This document shows positions 51,836 to 61,319 of a stretch of DNA of 64,000 nucleotides, piece after piece. Source of the stretch: Janthinobacterium sp. (GTDB taxonomy: Bacteria; Pseudomonadota; Gammaproteobacteria; Burkholderiales; Burkholderiaceae_D); NCBI GenBank assembly GCA_003133225.1, contig PKWL01000156.1, positions 1-64,000 of the forward strand. Direction: 5' to 3'. The position numbers and the translations under genes were made by a program. The notes below the pieces were generated by a model. The model searched no databases and was not told the origin of the DNA. It saw only the letters and a list, made by a program, of their open reading frames with translations. Every line of letters begins with the position of its first letter. Position 1 is the stretch's first letter.

Positions 51836-52741
51836 TTACTCCAGATTTTGCACCTGCTCGCGCATCTGCTCGATTAACAGCTTGAGCTCCATTGACGCGT
51901 CGGCCAGCTCCTTGACGGCCGCCTTGGCGCCCAAGGTGTTGGCCTCGCGGTTGAGTTCTTGCATCATGAAGTCGAGGCGCTTGCCGACCTGGCCACCTTT
52001 TTTTAAAATATGGCGCGTCTCCGTCAGGTGCGTTGCCAGGCGCGACAGCTCCTCGGAGACGTCGATGCGGATGCCATACAGGATCACTTCCTGGCGAATG
52101 CGCTCCATCGCTTCCTGGCGCGACAAGGCGGAGTTGCTGCTCTGGCAAGCCAGTCCCAGCGCGTCTTGCATGCGTTCGACGGCTTTTTGCTCGAATTGCG
52201 CCACCACTTGGGGAATGAGCGGCGTGATGCGCTTGACGATGAGATCCATGGCGTCGATGCGCGCCACGAGCATCGACGCTAGCGCAGCTCCTTCGCGCTG
52301 GCGGCTGTCCACAAATGCCGCCACGGCGCGTTCACCGAGGGCGCCGACATCGGCGCGCAGCGATTCCTGGCCCAATTGCGCCTCTTCGATGACGCCCGGC
52401 CAGCGCAATAATTCTGCCACCGACATCACCGGTGCCGCCACAAAATGCTTGCCGATCTCCGTTTGCAAGCGCGCTAATTCGGCCAAGAGGGGCGCGTTCA
52501 GGGCTTGCGTGCCGGCACCGACGGCCTTGCGCCCGAAACTGAGGCGCACCTCGATTTTGCCGCGCGTAATGGCCGCCATGACGGCCGTGCGCAGATCCGG
52601 TTCCAGCGCCCGCAAGTCGTCGTTGATGCGGAACTGCAGATCAAGAAAGCGCGAATTGACGCTCTTGATTTCAATCGTCAATGTGCCCGCCGCACCCTCG
52701 CTGGTCGCAACGGCGTAGCCTGTCATGCTTGAAATGCTCAA
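51836..52741 (-). CDS. yicC: YicC/YloC family endoribonuclease
   Basis: YicC proteins are endoribonucleases that cleave small or structured RNAs. The core is SISSMTGYAVATSEGAAGTLTIEIKSVNSRFLDLQFRINDDLRALEPDLRTAVMAAITRGKIEVRLSF, and the DUF1732 C-terminus is EELSRLATHLTETRHILKKGGQVGKRLDFMMQELNREANTLGAKAAVKELADASMELKLLIEQMREQVQNLE. I use the TTG at 52741 (GGGGA upstream), which restores the usual SISSMTGYA start; ATG at 52726 is the alternative. Divergent from the kinase gene. Confidence 0.92.
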   Translation of the reverse strand: MSISSMTGYAVATSEGAAGTLTIEIKSVNSRFLDLQFRINDDLRALEPDLRTAVMAAITRGKIEVRLSFGRKAVGAGTQALNAPLLAELARLQTEIGKHFVAAPVMSVAELLRWPGVIEEAQLGQESLRADVGALGERAVAAFVDSRQREGAALASMLVARIDAMDLIVKRITPLIPQVVAQFEQKAVERMQDALGLACQSSNSALSRQEAMERIRQEVILYGIRIDVSEELSRLATHLTETRHILKKGGQVGKRLDFMMQELNREANTLGAKAAVKELADASMELKLLIEQMREQVQNLE

Positions 52742-52816
52742 TGGAGTCCCCGGTTTTAACTTTACAAAACTGCGTTTCATCCACACAATTGGGTTTGTTG
52801 AGTCGAGGAACCCCTA

Positions 52817-53827
52817 ATGGCCGCACAAAACAACGCCCCATTGCCCGATGGTCTGGAAATTGCTGGTTACCACATTGTAAAGAAAATTGCTTGCGGCGGG
52901 TTCAGTATTGTTTATTTGGCGTATGACGCCGAGGGCAACGCAGTAGCGATCAAGGAGTATTTGCCGAGCGCACTGGCCTTGCGCCAGCCCGGCCAGCTTG
53001 TGCCGACCATTTCGAAAGGCAATCTGCCCGTGTTTCGCATCGGTTTGAAGTGCTTTTTCGAGGAAGGTCGCGCCCTAGCCCTGATCGCCCACCCGAACGT
53101 GGTGCGCGTGCTCAATTTCTTCCGTGCCAACGAGACCGTCTACATGGTGATGGCCTATGAGTCCGGCTATTCGCTGCAAGAACACATTCAGCGCCAGCGC
53201 GCCAAGGGCAGCAAGCTGAGCGAGGCATTCATTCGCCACATCTTCAGCCAGATCATTAACGGCTTGCGCGAAGTGCACGCCAACAAGCTGCTGCACTTGG
53301 ACTTAAAGCCAGCCAACATCTACTTGCGCACCGACGGCCGGCCGATCCTGCTTGACTTCGGTGCGGCGCGCCAGACCATCAACGCCGACTTACCCAAGCT
53401 GACGCCGATGTACACGCCCGGCTTTGCGCCGCCCGAATTGTATTCGAAGACGGGCCTCCTGGGACCTTGGTCGGATGTCTACAGCATCGGCGCGGCGATG
53501 TTCGCCTGCATGCTTGGAGCAGCGCCGCAGCCGGCCGACCAGCGCAAGAGCGAAGACAAAATGGAATTGGGTTTCGGTAAGCTCGATGGCGCCTATTCGG
53601 AGACCCTGGTGCGCCTGGTGCGTTGGTGCCTTGAGATCGATGTGCTGGCGCGCCCGCAAAGCTTGTTCGCCTTGCAAAAAGTTCTGCTGGCGCCGCCGCT
53701 GCCGGTGGCCGCGCCGGGCGCCTTGGCCGCCCTGCGCGGCCAGATGCGGGCCCTGGGCGCTCGCATGGGCACGTTGCTGCGCAAGAAGAGCGAGAGCGCG
53801 GCCCAACCCGACACGCTGCAATTTTGA
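52817..53827 (+). CDS. Serine/threonine protein kinase (Hanks type)
   Basis: 336 residues. The kinase domain covers residues ~18-290: glycine loop IACGGFSIVYLA, ATP-binding Lys near residue 46 (AVAIKEYL), catalytic loop HLDLKPAN (D162), DFG at residues 180-182 (LLDFGAARQ), and the APE-equivalent FAPPELY. The catalytic loop reads HLD instead of HRD, so it is a non-RD kinase. There is no transmembrane segment and only a short basic tail with no sensor domain. The following gene is a PP2C phosphatase, a common pairing. Confidence 0.9.
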   Translation: MAAQNNAPLPDGLEIAGYHIVKKIACGGFSIVYLAYDAEGNAVAIKEYLPSALALRQPGQLVPTISKGNLPVFRIGLKCFFEEGRALALIAHPNVVRVLNFFRANETVYMVMAYESGYSLQEHIQRQRAKGSKLSEAFIRHIFSQIINGLREVHANKLLHLDLKPANIYLRTDGRPILLDFGAARQTINADLPKLTPMYTPGFAPPELYSKTGLLGPWSDVYSIGAAMFACMLGAAPQPADQRKSEDKMELGFGKLDGAYSETLVRLVRWCLEIDVLARPQSLFALQKVLLAPPLPVAAPGALAALRGQMRALGARMGTLLRKKSESAAQPDTLQF

Positions 53828-54037
53828 AGCGCCATGGAGGAAGCGCGCGGGCTTGGCGCAGCATCCACCAGGCGCTGCCACCGCGCGCGCTCCGCTGGTC
53901 GTCGGGGCACCCTATCGGAGCTCGCTTAACAGTTTCCGACGATGTATTCAAACCGTTTGCATCCCCCCTGCTGTCGAACCTTGCTGCTGGCGGCGGGCGA
54001 GCGGAAATGCGCAGACAACAGTTCAAAAGGCAAAACC

Positions 54038-54982
54038 ATGCAATTTTCCGTGTATCAGGAAAGCCATATCGGCGCTCGCAAAGTCAACCAGGACCGCATG
54101 GGCTACAGTTTCACGCGCGATGCACTGCTGCTAGTGTTGGCCGATGGCATGGGCGGCCACTTGCAAGGCGAGAGCGCGGCGCAGATCACGCTGCAAACCA
54201 TGTCCAGCCTGTTCCAGCAGCACGCGACGCCCTATGTCAAGAAGCCGGAGCGCTTTCTGGAAGACGCCTTTCTGGCGGCGCACCATGAAATACACCGTTA
54301 TCGCGCCAGCAACGGGTTGCCCGACACGCCCCGCACCACCGTGATCGCCTGCCTGATCCAGCACAATACGGCCGTCTGGGCCCACTGCGGCGATTCCCGT
54401 CTGTACTGGATGCGCGGGGGCCAGATCCTGGCGCGCACGCGCGACCATTCCTATGTCGAGAGCCTGATTGGCAAAGGCTTGGTCGCGCCGTCCGAGCGCA
54501 GCACTCATCCGGACCGCAATAAACTATTTAACTGTCTGGGGGCATCGGCCGTGCCGATGGTGGAAATGTCCCGCCGCGCCAGCTTGCTGCCTGGCGATGT
54601 GATGTTATTATGCTCGGACGGCTTGTGGACCATGTTAGATGACGACGATCTCGCCTGCCGCCTGCAAAAGCACACCATCGTGCGCGCCGTGCCCGAGATG
54701 CTGCAGGCCGCACTGGCCATCGGCGGCAAGCAAAGCGATAACGTCACGGCGTTGGCCATCATGTGGCAAGGCAGTTCGGTGGTCGATAGCGCACTGGGCG
54801 CGACGGTCGCCCTGTCCACCGTCATCTCCACCGAAGCTTTGCCGCTCGACCTGGTTAGCACCACCGTCCTGGGCGTGGCCGAAGTGGCGCCGGAAATCGA
54901 TGCCTTCCATGATGACGAGATCGAAAAAGCCATCGCCGAGATCCGCGGCGCCATCGAAAAATCATCCCACGTACTGAAGTAA
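54038..54982 (+). CDS. PP2C-type serine/threonine phosphatase
   Basis: Presumed reversal partner of the upstream kinase. The ATG at 54038 follows AAAAGG and gives MQFSVYQESHIGARKVNQDRMGYSF. Metal-binding PP2C motifs are present: VLADGMGGHLQGESAAQ, VWAHCGDSRLYWMR, VMLLCSDGLWTML and KQSDNVTALAIMW. The 64-residue C-terminal tail beyond the phosphatase domain is variable. Length 314 aa. It lies 210 bases after the kinase and 15 bases before rph, so it may be co-transcribed with rph. Confidence 0.92.
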   Translation: MQFSVYQESHIGARKVNQDRMGYSFTRDALLLVLADGMGGHLQGESAAQITLQTMSSLFQQHATPYVKKPERFLEDAFLAAHHEIHRYRASNGLPDTPRTTVIACLIQHNTAVWAHCGDSRLYWMRGGQILARTRDHSYVESLIGKGLVAPSERSTHPDRNKLFNCLGASAVPMVEMSRRASLLPGDVMLLCSDGLWTMLDDDDLACRLQKHTIVRAVPEMLQAALAIGGKQSDNVTALAIMWQGSSVVDSALGATVALSTVISTEALPLDLVSTTVLGVAEVAPEIDAFHDDEIEKAIAEIRGAIEKSSHVLK

Positions 54983-54997
54983 ATACAGGAACCGACC

Positions 54998-55732
54998 ATG
55001 TCATTTGAAAATCGCCCCAGCGGACGCGCGCAAGACGCGCTGCGCCCCGTACGCCTCACGCGCCACTACACCAGACACGCCGAAGGCGCCGTTCTGATCG
55101 AATGTGGCGATACCCAAGTCATCTGCACCGCCAGCATCGAAGATAAGGTGCCCGGGTTTTTGAAAGGCAAAGGGCAGGGCTGGCTGACGGCTGAATACGG
55201 CATGCTGCCGCGCTCGACGCACACGCGCATGGAGCGCGAAGCAGCGCGTGGCAAGCAATCGGGCCGCACCCAGGAAATTCAGCGCTTGATCGGCCGCTCG
55301 CTGCGCGCCGCGTTTGACTTACAGGCCTTTGGCGAACGCACGCTGCACCTTGACTGCGATGTCATTCAGGCCGACGGCGGCACGCGCACGGCGTCGATCA
55401 CGGGCGCCATGGTTGCCGCTTATGACGCCTTCGCGCTGCTGGTGGCGCGCGGTGCGCTAGCTGCGCTGCCGCTCAAGCATTTCGTGGCGGCGATTTCGGT
55501 TGGCGTCTATCAAGGCGTGCCTGTGCTCGATCTCGACTATGTGGAGGACTCCGGCTGCGACACGGACATGAACGTTGTCATGACCGATGCCGGTCATTTC
55601 ATCGAAGTGCAGGGCACGGCCGAAGGCGCCGCGTTCGACCGCCCCAGCATGAACCGCCTGCTCGACCTAGCGCAAGGAGGTATCGCCAGTTTGATCGCGC
55701 TGCAAAAGGACACGCTCGGCTTGACCGCGTAA
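54998..55732 (+). CDS. rph: RNase PH
   Basis: Phosphorolytic 3'-5' exoribonuclease that trims tRNA 3' ends. Conserved blocks: [103 protein letters not shown] and [26 protein letters not shown]. The length of 244 aa is complete, so this is not the truncated allele seen in some laboratory strains of E. coli. First of rph-rdgB-hemW. Confidence 0.97.
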   Translation: MSFENRPSGRAQDALRPVRLTRHYTRHAEGAVLIECGDTQVICTASIEDKVPGFLKGKGQGWLTAEYGMLPRSTHTRMEREAARGKQSGRTQEIQRLIGRSLRAAFDLQAFGERTLHLDCDVIQADGGTRTASITGAMVAAYDAFALLVARGALAALPLKHFVAAISVGVYQGVPVLDLDYVEDSGCDTDMNVVMTDAGHFIEVQGTAEGAAFDRPSMNRLLDLAQGGIASLIALQKDTLGLTA

Positions 55733-55853
55733 AATAGGACGAAGACATCGCTCGTTCGTCTTGCTCGCCGTCATCAACGGGGGACGCTCGCGGCCCCATC
55801 GATGACGGTTCGGATGTCGTTGCCCTCGCGGGCCACCAGAATCGGTCACGCTC

Positions 55854-56447
55854 ATGACTCAAAAGACTCAAAAACTCATTCTTGCATCCAATAATGCGGG
55901 CAAACTGCGCGAATTGAATGGGCTGCTGACGGGCATCGGCTTTCGCGTCCACGCGCAAGGCGAATTTGGCGTGCCCGAAGCGGAAGAGCCGTACATCACA
56001 TTCGTTGAGAACGCCTTGGAAAAGGCGCGCCACGCGGCGCGCCTGACCGGGTTGCCGGCGCTGGCCGACGATTCCGGCGTGTGCGTCAATGCGCTCGGCG
56101 GGGCGCCGGGCGTGAATTCGGCCCGCTATGCTGGAACACCGAAATCGGATGCGCGTAATAACGCCAAGCTGGTGGCCGACTTGGAAGACCGGGCCGACAA
56201 ATCAGCTTATTATTATTGCGTGCTGGTGTTTGTGCGCCATGCCGACGATCCGCAACCGGTGATTGCCGACGGCCGCTGGGAGGGCGAGATTGTCGCCCTC
56301 CCTCGCGGCACGGGCGGCTTCGGCTATGACCCGCACTTCTGGCTGCCGGCCCTGGGCAAGTGCGCCGCCGAATTGTCGGCGGACGAAAAAAACATGCTGT
56401 CGCACCGCTCCCGCGCCCTGCGTAGCCTGGTCGAGAAATTGCGATGA
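55854..56447 (+). CDS. rdgB: XTP/dITP diphosphatase (RdgB/HAM1)
   Basis: Hydrolyses non-canonical purine nucleotides such as dITP and XTP to keep them out of DNA. The family motif ILASNNAGKLRELNGLL is at the N-terminus, with FVENALEKARHAARLTGLPALADDSGVCVNALGGAPGVNSARYAG and FGYDPHFWLPALGKCAAEL, where GYDP is the conserved catalytic region. The length of 197 aa is usual. It overlaps hemW (ATGA). A 121-base gap with a weak hairpin separates it from rph. Confidence 0.96.
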   Translation: MTQKTQKLILASNNAGKLRELNGLLTGIGFRVHAQGEFGVPEAEEPYITFVENALEKARHAARLTGLPALADDSGVCVNALGGAPGVNSARYAGTPKSDARNNAKLVADLEDRADKSAYYYCVLVFVRHADDPQPVIADGRWEGEIVALPRGTGGFGYDPHFWLPALGKCAAELSADEKNMLSHRSRALRSLVEKLR

Positions 56448-57673
56448 TACCGATCACCTTGGCCGGCGCCCGAGCGCGCCCGGAAGCGGCTTGCAGTGCT
56501 CTGAAATACCTGCAGCCGGGTGCGCTGAACTTGACGGCGCTGCCGCCCCTGTCGCTGTACATCCACTTTCCATGGTGTGTCAAAAAATGCCCGTATTGCG
56601 ATTTCAATTCGCATGAAGTGCGCGGAACATTTCCGGAAGAGGCGTATCTGGCGGCCTTGCGCTTGGATCTGGAGATGGCATTGCCACTCATCTGGGGCCG
56701 CAAAATAGCGACGGTTTTCATCGGTGGCGGCACGCCCAGCCTGATTTCGGCGGCCGGGCTCGATCGCCTGATGTCGGACCTGCGCTCCCTGCTGCCGCTC
56801 GACAGCGCGGCCGAGGTCACGCTGGAAGCGAACCCCGGCACGTTCGAGGCCGAGAAGTTCAAGTCGTTCCGGGCCAGCGGCATCAATCGCCTATCCATCG
56901 GCATCCAAAGTTTCAATGCCCAGCATCTGCGGGCGCTGGGACGTATCCACGACGATAGGGATGCCCGTCGCGCGATCGACATCGCGTTAGCCAATTTTGA
57001 TAATTTCAATCTCGATCTGATGTATGCCTTGCCTTCGCAGACGCTGGAACAGGCCAGGCGCGATCTGGATACGGCGCTTGCCTTTGCGCCACCGCACCTG
57101 TCGCTGTACCAACTGACGCTCGAGCCGAACACCTTGTTCGCCAAATATCCGCCGCCACTGCCCGACGACGACGCCAGCGCCGACATGCACGAGATGGTAG
57201 CCGGCACGTGCAGCGCGGCCGGATTCACGCACTACGAAGTGTCGGCCTACGCCCAGCCCGGACGCCAGGCGCGCCACAATCTCAACTACTGGCAGTTCGG
57301 CGATTACATCGGCATCGGCGCCGGCGCCCATTCGAAAATATCGTTCCCGCACCGGGTGCTGCGCCAAGCTCGCTACCAGCAACCGAAGGCGTACATGGAG
57401 GCGGCAAAAAACGGTAATCCGGTGCAGGAAGAGGCCGAGATCGGCCGCGCCGACATGGGATTCGAGTTCATGCTCAACGCGCTGCGACTAAACGGCGGCG
57501 TCGCGCCGAATCTGTTTAGTGAGCGCACCGGCATGAGTCTTAACGCGATTGCGCACAGTCTCGACCTGGCGGAAGCGAAGGGCTTGCTGTACCGTGACCA
57601 CCAGATCATCAAGCCGAGCGCGCTCGGACAGCGTTTTCTCAACGATTTGCAACAATTGTTTTTGGCCGGCTAA
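56444..57673 (+). CDS. hemW: Radical SAM haem chaperone HemW
   Basis: Radical SAM protein of the HemN family; HemW relatives carry haem to respiratory proteins. The iron-sulfur cluster motif is CxxxCxxC (C45, C49, C52) in FPWCVKKCPYCDFNSHE, preceded by the typical LSLYIHFP. Other blocks: FIGGGTPSLISAAGLDRLM, VTLEANPGTFE, RLSIGIQSFNAQHLRALGRIHD and FNLDLMYALPSQTLEQAR. The absence of the N-terminal extension of true HemN supports HemW. The length of 409 aa is normal. It overlaps rdgB by ATGA. Confidence 0.93.
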   Translation: MIPITLAGARARPEAACSALKYLQPGALNLTALPPLSLYIHFPWCVKKCPYCDFNSHEVRGTFPEEAYLAALRLDLEMALPLIWGRKIATVFIGGGTPSLISAAGLDRLMSDLRSLLPLDSAAEVTLEANPGTFEAEKFKSFRASGINRLSIGIQSFNAQHLRALGRIHDDRDARRAIDIALANFDNFNLDLMYALPSQTLEQARRDLDTALAFAPPHLSLYQLTLEPNTLFAKYPPPLPDDDASADMHEMVAGTCSAAGFTHYEVSAYAQPGRQARHNLNYWQFGDYIGIGAGAHSKISFPHRVLRQARYQQPKAYMEAAKNGNPVQEEAEIGRADMGFEFMLNALRLNGGVAPNLFSERTGMSLNAIAHSLDLAEAKGLLYRDHQIIKPSALGQRFLNDLQQLFLAG

Positions 57674-57739
57674 GGCGCGTTTCCCGTGCCGACGCGAATG
57701 GCCAACGGCGGATGGAAAAATCGGCTTTGGCGCCCGGCT

Positions 57740-58675
57740 CTAGCGCAGCGCGGCGATCATTTGTTTGAGCCGGCCCGAGTCGGCGCAAAACGCGCGGATG
57801 CCCTCGGCCAGCTTTTCGGTCGCCATCGCATCCTCGTTGAGCATCAAACGGAAGGTGCTTTCGTCCAGCGACTTTTTGATGAGGCGCGCCGGCGGCGCCG
57901 CTTCATCGCACAATTTGCGTTCCAGGGGCGCATCGCAGTCGGCCAGTTGCTGCAAAAGGTCGGGGCTGATGGTCAGGAAATCGCAGCCGGCCAGTTCCAG
58001 AATTTGCGCCGTATTGCGAAAGCTCGCGCCCATCACTTCCGTCTGATAGCCGCATTTGCGGTAGTAACTGTAGATGCGCTTGACTGACTGCACGCCCGGA
58101 TCGTCAGCGCCGGCGTAATCGATGCCGGTCGATTTCCTGTACCAGTCGTAGATGCGGCCGACGAAGGGCGATATCAGTTGTGCGCCAGCTTCGGCGCAGG
58201 CGATGGCCTGGCCCAGCGAAAACAGCAAGGTCATGTTGCAGCGGATGCCGTCCCGTTCGAGCACTTCGGCGGCGCGGATTCCTTCCCAAGTTGCGGCGAT
58301 CTTGATTAGCACCCGTTGGCGCCCGATGCCCGCCTGCTCGTACAGGGCGATCAGGGCGCGTCCCTTGGCCACGGTGCCTGCCGTGTCAAACGAGAGCCTA
58401 GCGTCGACTTCGGTCGAGACGCGCCCTGGAATGAGGTCGAGGATGCGGGCGCCAAAAGCGATCAGCAAATGGTCGATGACGGCGGCGGCGGCGGCGTTCG
58501 GATGGTCGCGCACCGCCCGTTCCAGCAAGGGCTTGTACTCGGCCCTTTGTACGGCCTTGAGGATCAAGGACGGGTTTGTGGTTGCGTCGCGCGGCGTGTA
58601 GGCCTGAATGGACTGGAAGTCGCCCGTGTCGGCCACCACCGTGGTAAATTGCTTGAGCTGTTCGAGTTGGTTCAT
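57740..58675 (-). CDS. tal: Transaldolase
   Basis: Transfers a dihydroxyacetone unit between sedoheptulose-7-phosphate and glyceraldehyde-3-phosphate in the non-oxidative pentose phosphate pathway. The Schiff-base Lys lies in [19 protein letters not shown], with the signature [13 protein letters not shown] at the N-terminus and [37 protein letters not shown]. At 311 aa it is a TalB-type enzyme. It is the last gene of the zwf-hexR-tal run, 89 bases after hexR. Confidence 0.96.
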   Translation of the reverse strand: MNQLEQLKQFTTVVADTGDFQSIQAYTPRDATTNPSLILKAVQRAEYKPLLERAVRDHPNAAAAAVIDHLLIAFGARILDLIPGRVSTEVDARLSFDTAGTVAKGRALIALYEQAGIGRQRVLIKIAATWEGIRAAEVLERDGIRCNMTLLFSLGQAIACAEAGAQLISPFVGRIYDWYRKSTGIDYAGADDPGVQSVKRIYSYYRKCGYQTEVMGASFRNTAQILELAGCDFLTISPDLLQQLADCDAPLERKLCDEAAPPARLIKKSLDESTFRLMLNEDAMATEKLAEGIRAFCADSGRLKQMIAALR

Positions 58676-58764
58676 GAGTGTTGTTCTTCGCGTGGTTTGG
58701 TTAATGTATCCGGTACTGCTGGCTTGCCGGACGTGCCGGGCTCCGAGGCCGCCTGGCCATGGCG

Positions 58765-59619
58765 CTAACCGATGAAGGAATCGAACTGCATGTCGAATTC
58801 CTGCAGGGCTTTTTGGGCCATTTGCATCTTCTTGCGAAATTCCGGACCGCGCTGCAGGGCCAGTCCGACCGCCAGCACGTCGATCACGACCAGATACGCG
58901 AGGCGCGCCGTAATCGGGGTATACGGATCGGAGTCGAAGACGAGGTCGATCGGGATCAAGACCGTGGCTAGCCCGGCTAGCGGGGTGCCCGAAGGCGCCA
59001 GCACAATCACCTCGGCGCCGCTGCGGCGGGCCAGCTTGACCGAACGCACCAGGGCCGGGTTGGTGCCGCGCTGGGAGATGGCCACTACCGCGTCGCCGCC
59101 GTGCAGCAAGGATGCCGCGATGCTATGTATGGCAGGATCCGCGTACGCCACGGTGGGCACACCGGAGCGAAAAAACTTGTGCTGGGCGTCGGCTGCGATG
59201 ATGCCCGAGGTGCCTTGGCCGTATAGTTCGATCTTGTTGGCACGCGCCAAAATATCGAGTGCGCGCTGGATCGCCTCCGGGTTCAGATTGTTGCGCAAAT
59301 CGAGCAGCGTATTGATGGAACGGCTGCACACCTTGCTAACCAGGTCGGCCGCCAAATCGTCCTGTGACGCTTGCGCGCTGCTGCCCGGCAGCGCCAGCGC
59401 CAGGGCTTGCGCCAGCTTGAGCTTGAATTCTTGCCAGCCGTCGTAACCGAGGGAGCGGCAAAAACGCACCACGGTCGGCTCCGACACATGGGCGCTTTTA
59501 GCGAGCGCGGTGATGTTCTGGCTGACCGTTTGCGCGGGCTCTTGCAATACCGCGAGGGCGACCTTTTTCTCGGATTTGGAGAGCGCGTCGAGCTGGTTGC
59601 GAATCGCATCTAATAACAT
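58765..59619 (-). CDS. hexR: HexR-type RpiR-family regulator
   Basis: Repressor of glucose catabolism genes, released by 2-keto-3-deoxy-6-phosphogluconate in Pseudomonas. The N-terminal helix-turn-helix is [36 protein letters not shown] (residues ~33-68). The C-terminal SIS sugar-phosphate domain has [60 protein letters not shown]. It lies 3 bases after zwf, and a HexR-type operator stands in front of zwf, so autoregulation is likely. Length 284 aa. Confidence 0.93.
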   Translation of the reverse strand: MLLDAIRNQLDALSKSEKKVALAVLQEPAQTVSQNITALAKSAHVSEPTVVRFCRSLGYDGWQEFKLKLAQALALALPGSSAQASQDDLAADLVSKVCSRSINTLLDLRNNLNPEAIQRALDILARANKIELYGQGTSGIIAADAQHKFFRSGVPTVAYADPAIHSIAASLLHGGDAVVAISQRGTNPALVRSVKLARRSGAEVIVLAPSGTPLAGLATVLIPIDLVFDSDPYTPITARLAYLVVIDVLAVGLALQRGPEFRKKMQMAQKALQEFDMQFDSFIG

Positions 59620-59622
59620 GGA

Positions 59623-61092
59623 TTAGTCTTCCGGCAGCGCTTCTTCGCGCCATTGCAAACCGTCGCGACCGATCAGGGCGCTGGCGGCGGCGGGGCCCCA
59701 GGTGCCGGCCATGTACGGGATCGGCATGCTGTCGTCTTGCTCCCAGTAGTTGAGGATGGGCTCGACCCATTCCCACGCCGCTTCCAGTTCGTCACTGCGC
59801 ATGAACAGGGTCAGCTGGCCGCGCAGCACGTCTAGCAACAGCCGCTCATAGGCGTCCATGCGGGCCGCCTTGAACGACTCGCGAAAGTCGAGTTCCAGCT
59901 CGGCCGGCTTCAGGCGCATGCCGTCGCCCGGCGTTTTTGCCATCAGGTTCATACGCAGGCCCTCGTCCGGTTGCAGGCGGATCACGAGGCAGTTGGGCTG
60001 GAAGCTAGACGTGCTCTGGGAAAAAATGGAATGGGGGATAGTCTTAAAGCGCACCACGATTTCAGCCAAGCTGTCGGCCATGCGTTTGCCGGTGCGAAGG
60101 TAAAATGGCACGCCGGCCCAGCGCCAGGTGTCGATTTCCGCCTTCAGCGCGACGAAGGTCTCCGTGCGCGAATGCTCGGGTGCGTCCGCTTCGTCGCGGT
60201 AGCTTGGCACCGCCACGCCATCGACATGGCCGGCGCGGTATTGGCCACGCACGATGTTGCGCGCCAGCGTGACGGGCGTGAATTTCTTGAGCGAGCGCAG
60301 CACCTGGAGCTTGGCGTCGCGCACCGCGTCCGGGGCAATCGAGGTCGGCGGCTCCATGGCGACGATGCACAACAATTGCAGCAAGTGATTTTGCAGCATG
60401 TCGCGCAGGGCGCCCGAGGTGTCGTAATAGCCCATGCGGTTGCCGACACCGATCTTTTCGGCAATGGTGATCTGGACGTCGGAAATCCATTCGCGGCGCC
60501 ACAGCGGCTCGAACAGGATATTGCCGAAGCGCAGTGCCAACAGGTTTTGCACGGTTTCCTTGCCAAGGTAATGGTCGATGCGGTAAATTTGCGACTCGGC
60601 AAATACCTTGCCCACTTCGGCATTGATCTGTTTGGCACTGGCCAAGTCGCGCCCGAGCGGCTTTTCCAGCACGACGCGCGAATTGGGCGTGACGAGCTCG
60701 TTGGCGGCCAGGTTGTCGCAAATCCGGGCGAAAAGATGGGGCGGTGTCGCCAGATAATAGACACGGATCAAGGCCGGATCGGGGCGCAGCGCTTCCGCCA
60801 GCGGGCCATAACTGTCCGCCTCGGTCGCGTTCAGCGAGACATACACGAGGCGCGCGCTAAAGCGGGCCCACGATTCCGGGGTCAGCGTGCTCTTGATGTG
60901 CTGCCCGGACATGTGCTCGACCGTATGCAGGAAGTCTTGTCGAGCATAAACCTGGCGCCCCACGCAGATAATGCGCGCGTTGGCAGGCAAGTCGTTGGCC
61001 ACGTCGCGCGCATGCATCGCAGGTAATAATTTACGCATCGACAAGTCGCCGCTGCCGCCGAACAGAACTAGATCAAAATCGGTGAGAACCAT
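59623..61092 (-). CDS. zwf: Glucose-6-phosphate 1-dehydrogenase
   Basis: Oxidises glucose-6-phosphate to 6-phosphogluconolactone with NADP(+). The Rossmann motif is LVLFGGSGDLSMRKLLPAM at the N-terminus; the active-site segment is RIDHYLGKETVQNLLALRFGN. I use the ATG at 61092 (489 aa); the TTG at 61110 is an alternative. It is the first gene of zwf-hexR-tal on the minus strand, with its promoter in the 227-base gap beside a HexR operator. The long plus-strand ORF of 351 aa across this gene is antisense shadow. Confidence 0.96.
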   Translation of the reverse strand: MVLTDFDLVLFGGSGDLSMRKLLPAMHARDVANDLPANARIICVGRQVYARQDFLHTVEHMSGQHIKSTLTPESWARFSARLVYVSLNATEADSYGPLAEALRPDPALIRVYYLATPPHLFARICDNLAANELVTPNSRVVLEKPLGRDLASAKQINAEVGKVFAESQIYRIDHYLGKETVQNLLALRFGNILFEPLWRREWISDVQITIAEKIGVGNRMGYYDTSGALRDMLQNHLLQLLCIVAMEPPTSIAPDAVRDAKLQVLRSLKKFTPVTLARNIVRGQYRAGHVDGVAVPSYRDEADAPEHSRTETFVALKAEIDTWRWAGVPFYLRTGKRMADSLAEIVVRFKTIPHSIFSQSTSSFQPNCLVIRLQPDEGLRMNLMAKTPGDGMRLKPAELELDFRESFKAARMDAYERLLLDVLRGQLTLFMRSDELEAAWEWVEPILNYWEQDDSMPIPYMAGTWGPAAASALIGRDGLQWREEALPED

Positions 61093-61209
61093 AATGTCAG
61101 CCGTCGCCAAGACGGCGCGTGTGGGGTTAATGCCGAAGCATCTCGACGCTCATTTTGCATCGCTCATGGCGCCAGAGGAGAATGTGTAGGTCTATATGTC
61201 GGTCCAGAT

Positions 61210-61224
61210 AGTAATTTTACTACA
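61210..61224. promoter_or_regulatory. HexR operator before zwf
   Basis: The minus strand reads TGTAGTAAAATTACT. The known proteobacterial HexR palindrome is TGTAATwwwATTACA, so 13 of 15 positions agree, and the G-for-A change at the fifth base is the natural variant (R). It lies 118-132 bases before the zwf ATG, with hexR in the same operon, which supports autoregulation. Confidence 0.78.
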
Positions 61225-61246
61225 TTTTCGACGGTGCCGAGCTCAG

Positions 61247-61276
61247 AAAAAAAGCGCGTTGGGCCGGGTGCGGCCC
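61247..61276 (-). terminator. Intrinsic terminator after the SMP-30 gene
   Basis: On the minus strand, stem GGGCCG-CACC-CGGCCC is followed by AACGCGC and TTTTTTT. It lies 44-73 bases beyond the SMP-30 stop. It separates the pgi/SMP-30 transcript from zwf-hexR-tal, whose operator stands just past it. Confidence 0.6.
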
Positions 61277-61319
61277 CCCTAATTGGCGCGCCCGCCAGCT
61301 TCGGCGGCACCGGCACCTC

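Noticed and set aside
59971-61026. Plus-strand ORF of 351 aa opposite zwf
   Set aside because: Antisense shadow of a strong zwf coding frame; composition dominated by His, Gln and Arg from codon bias.
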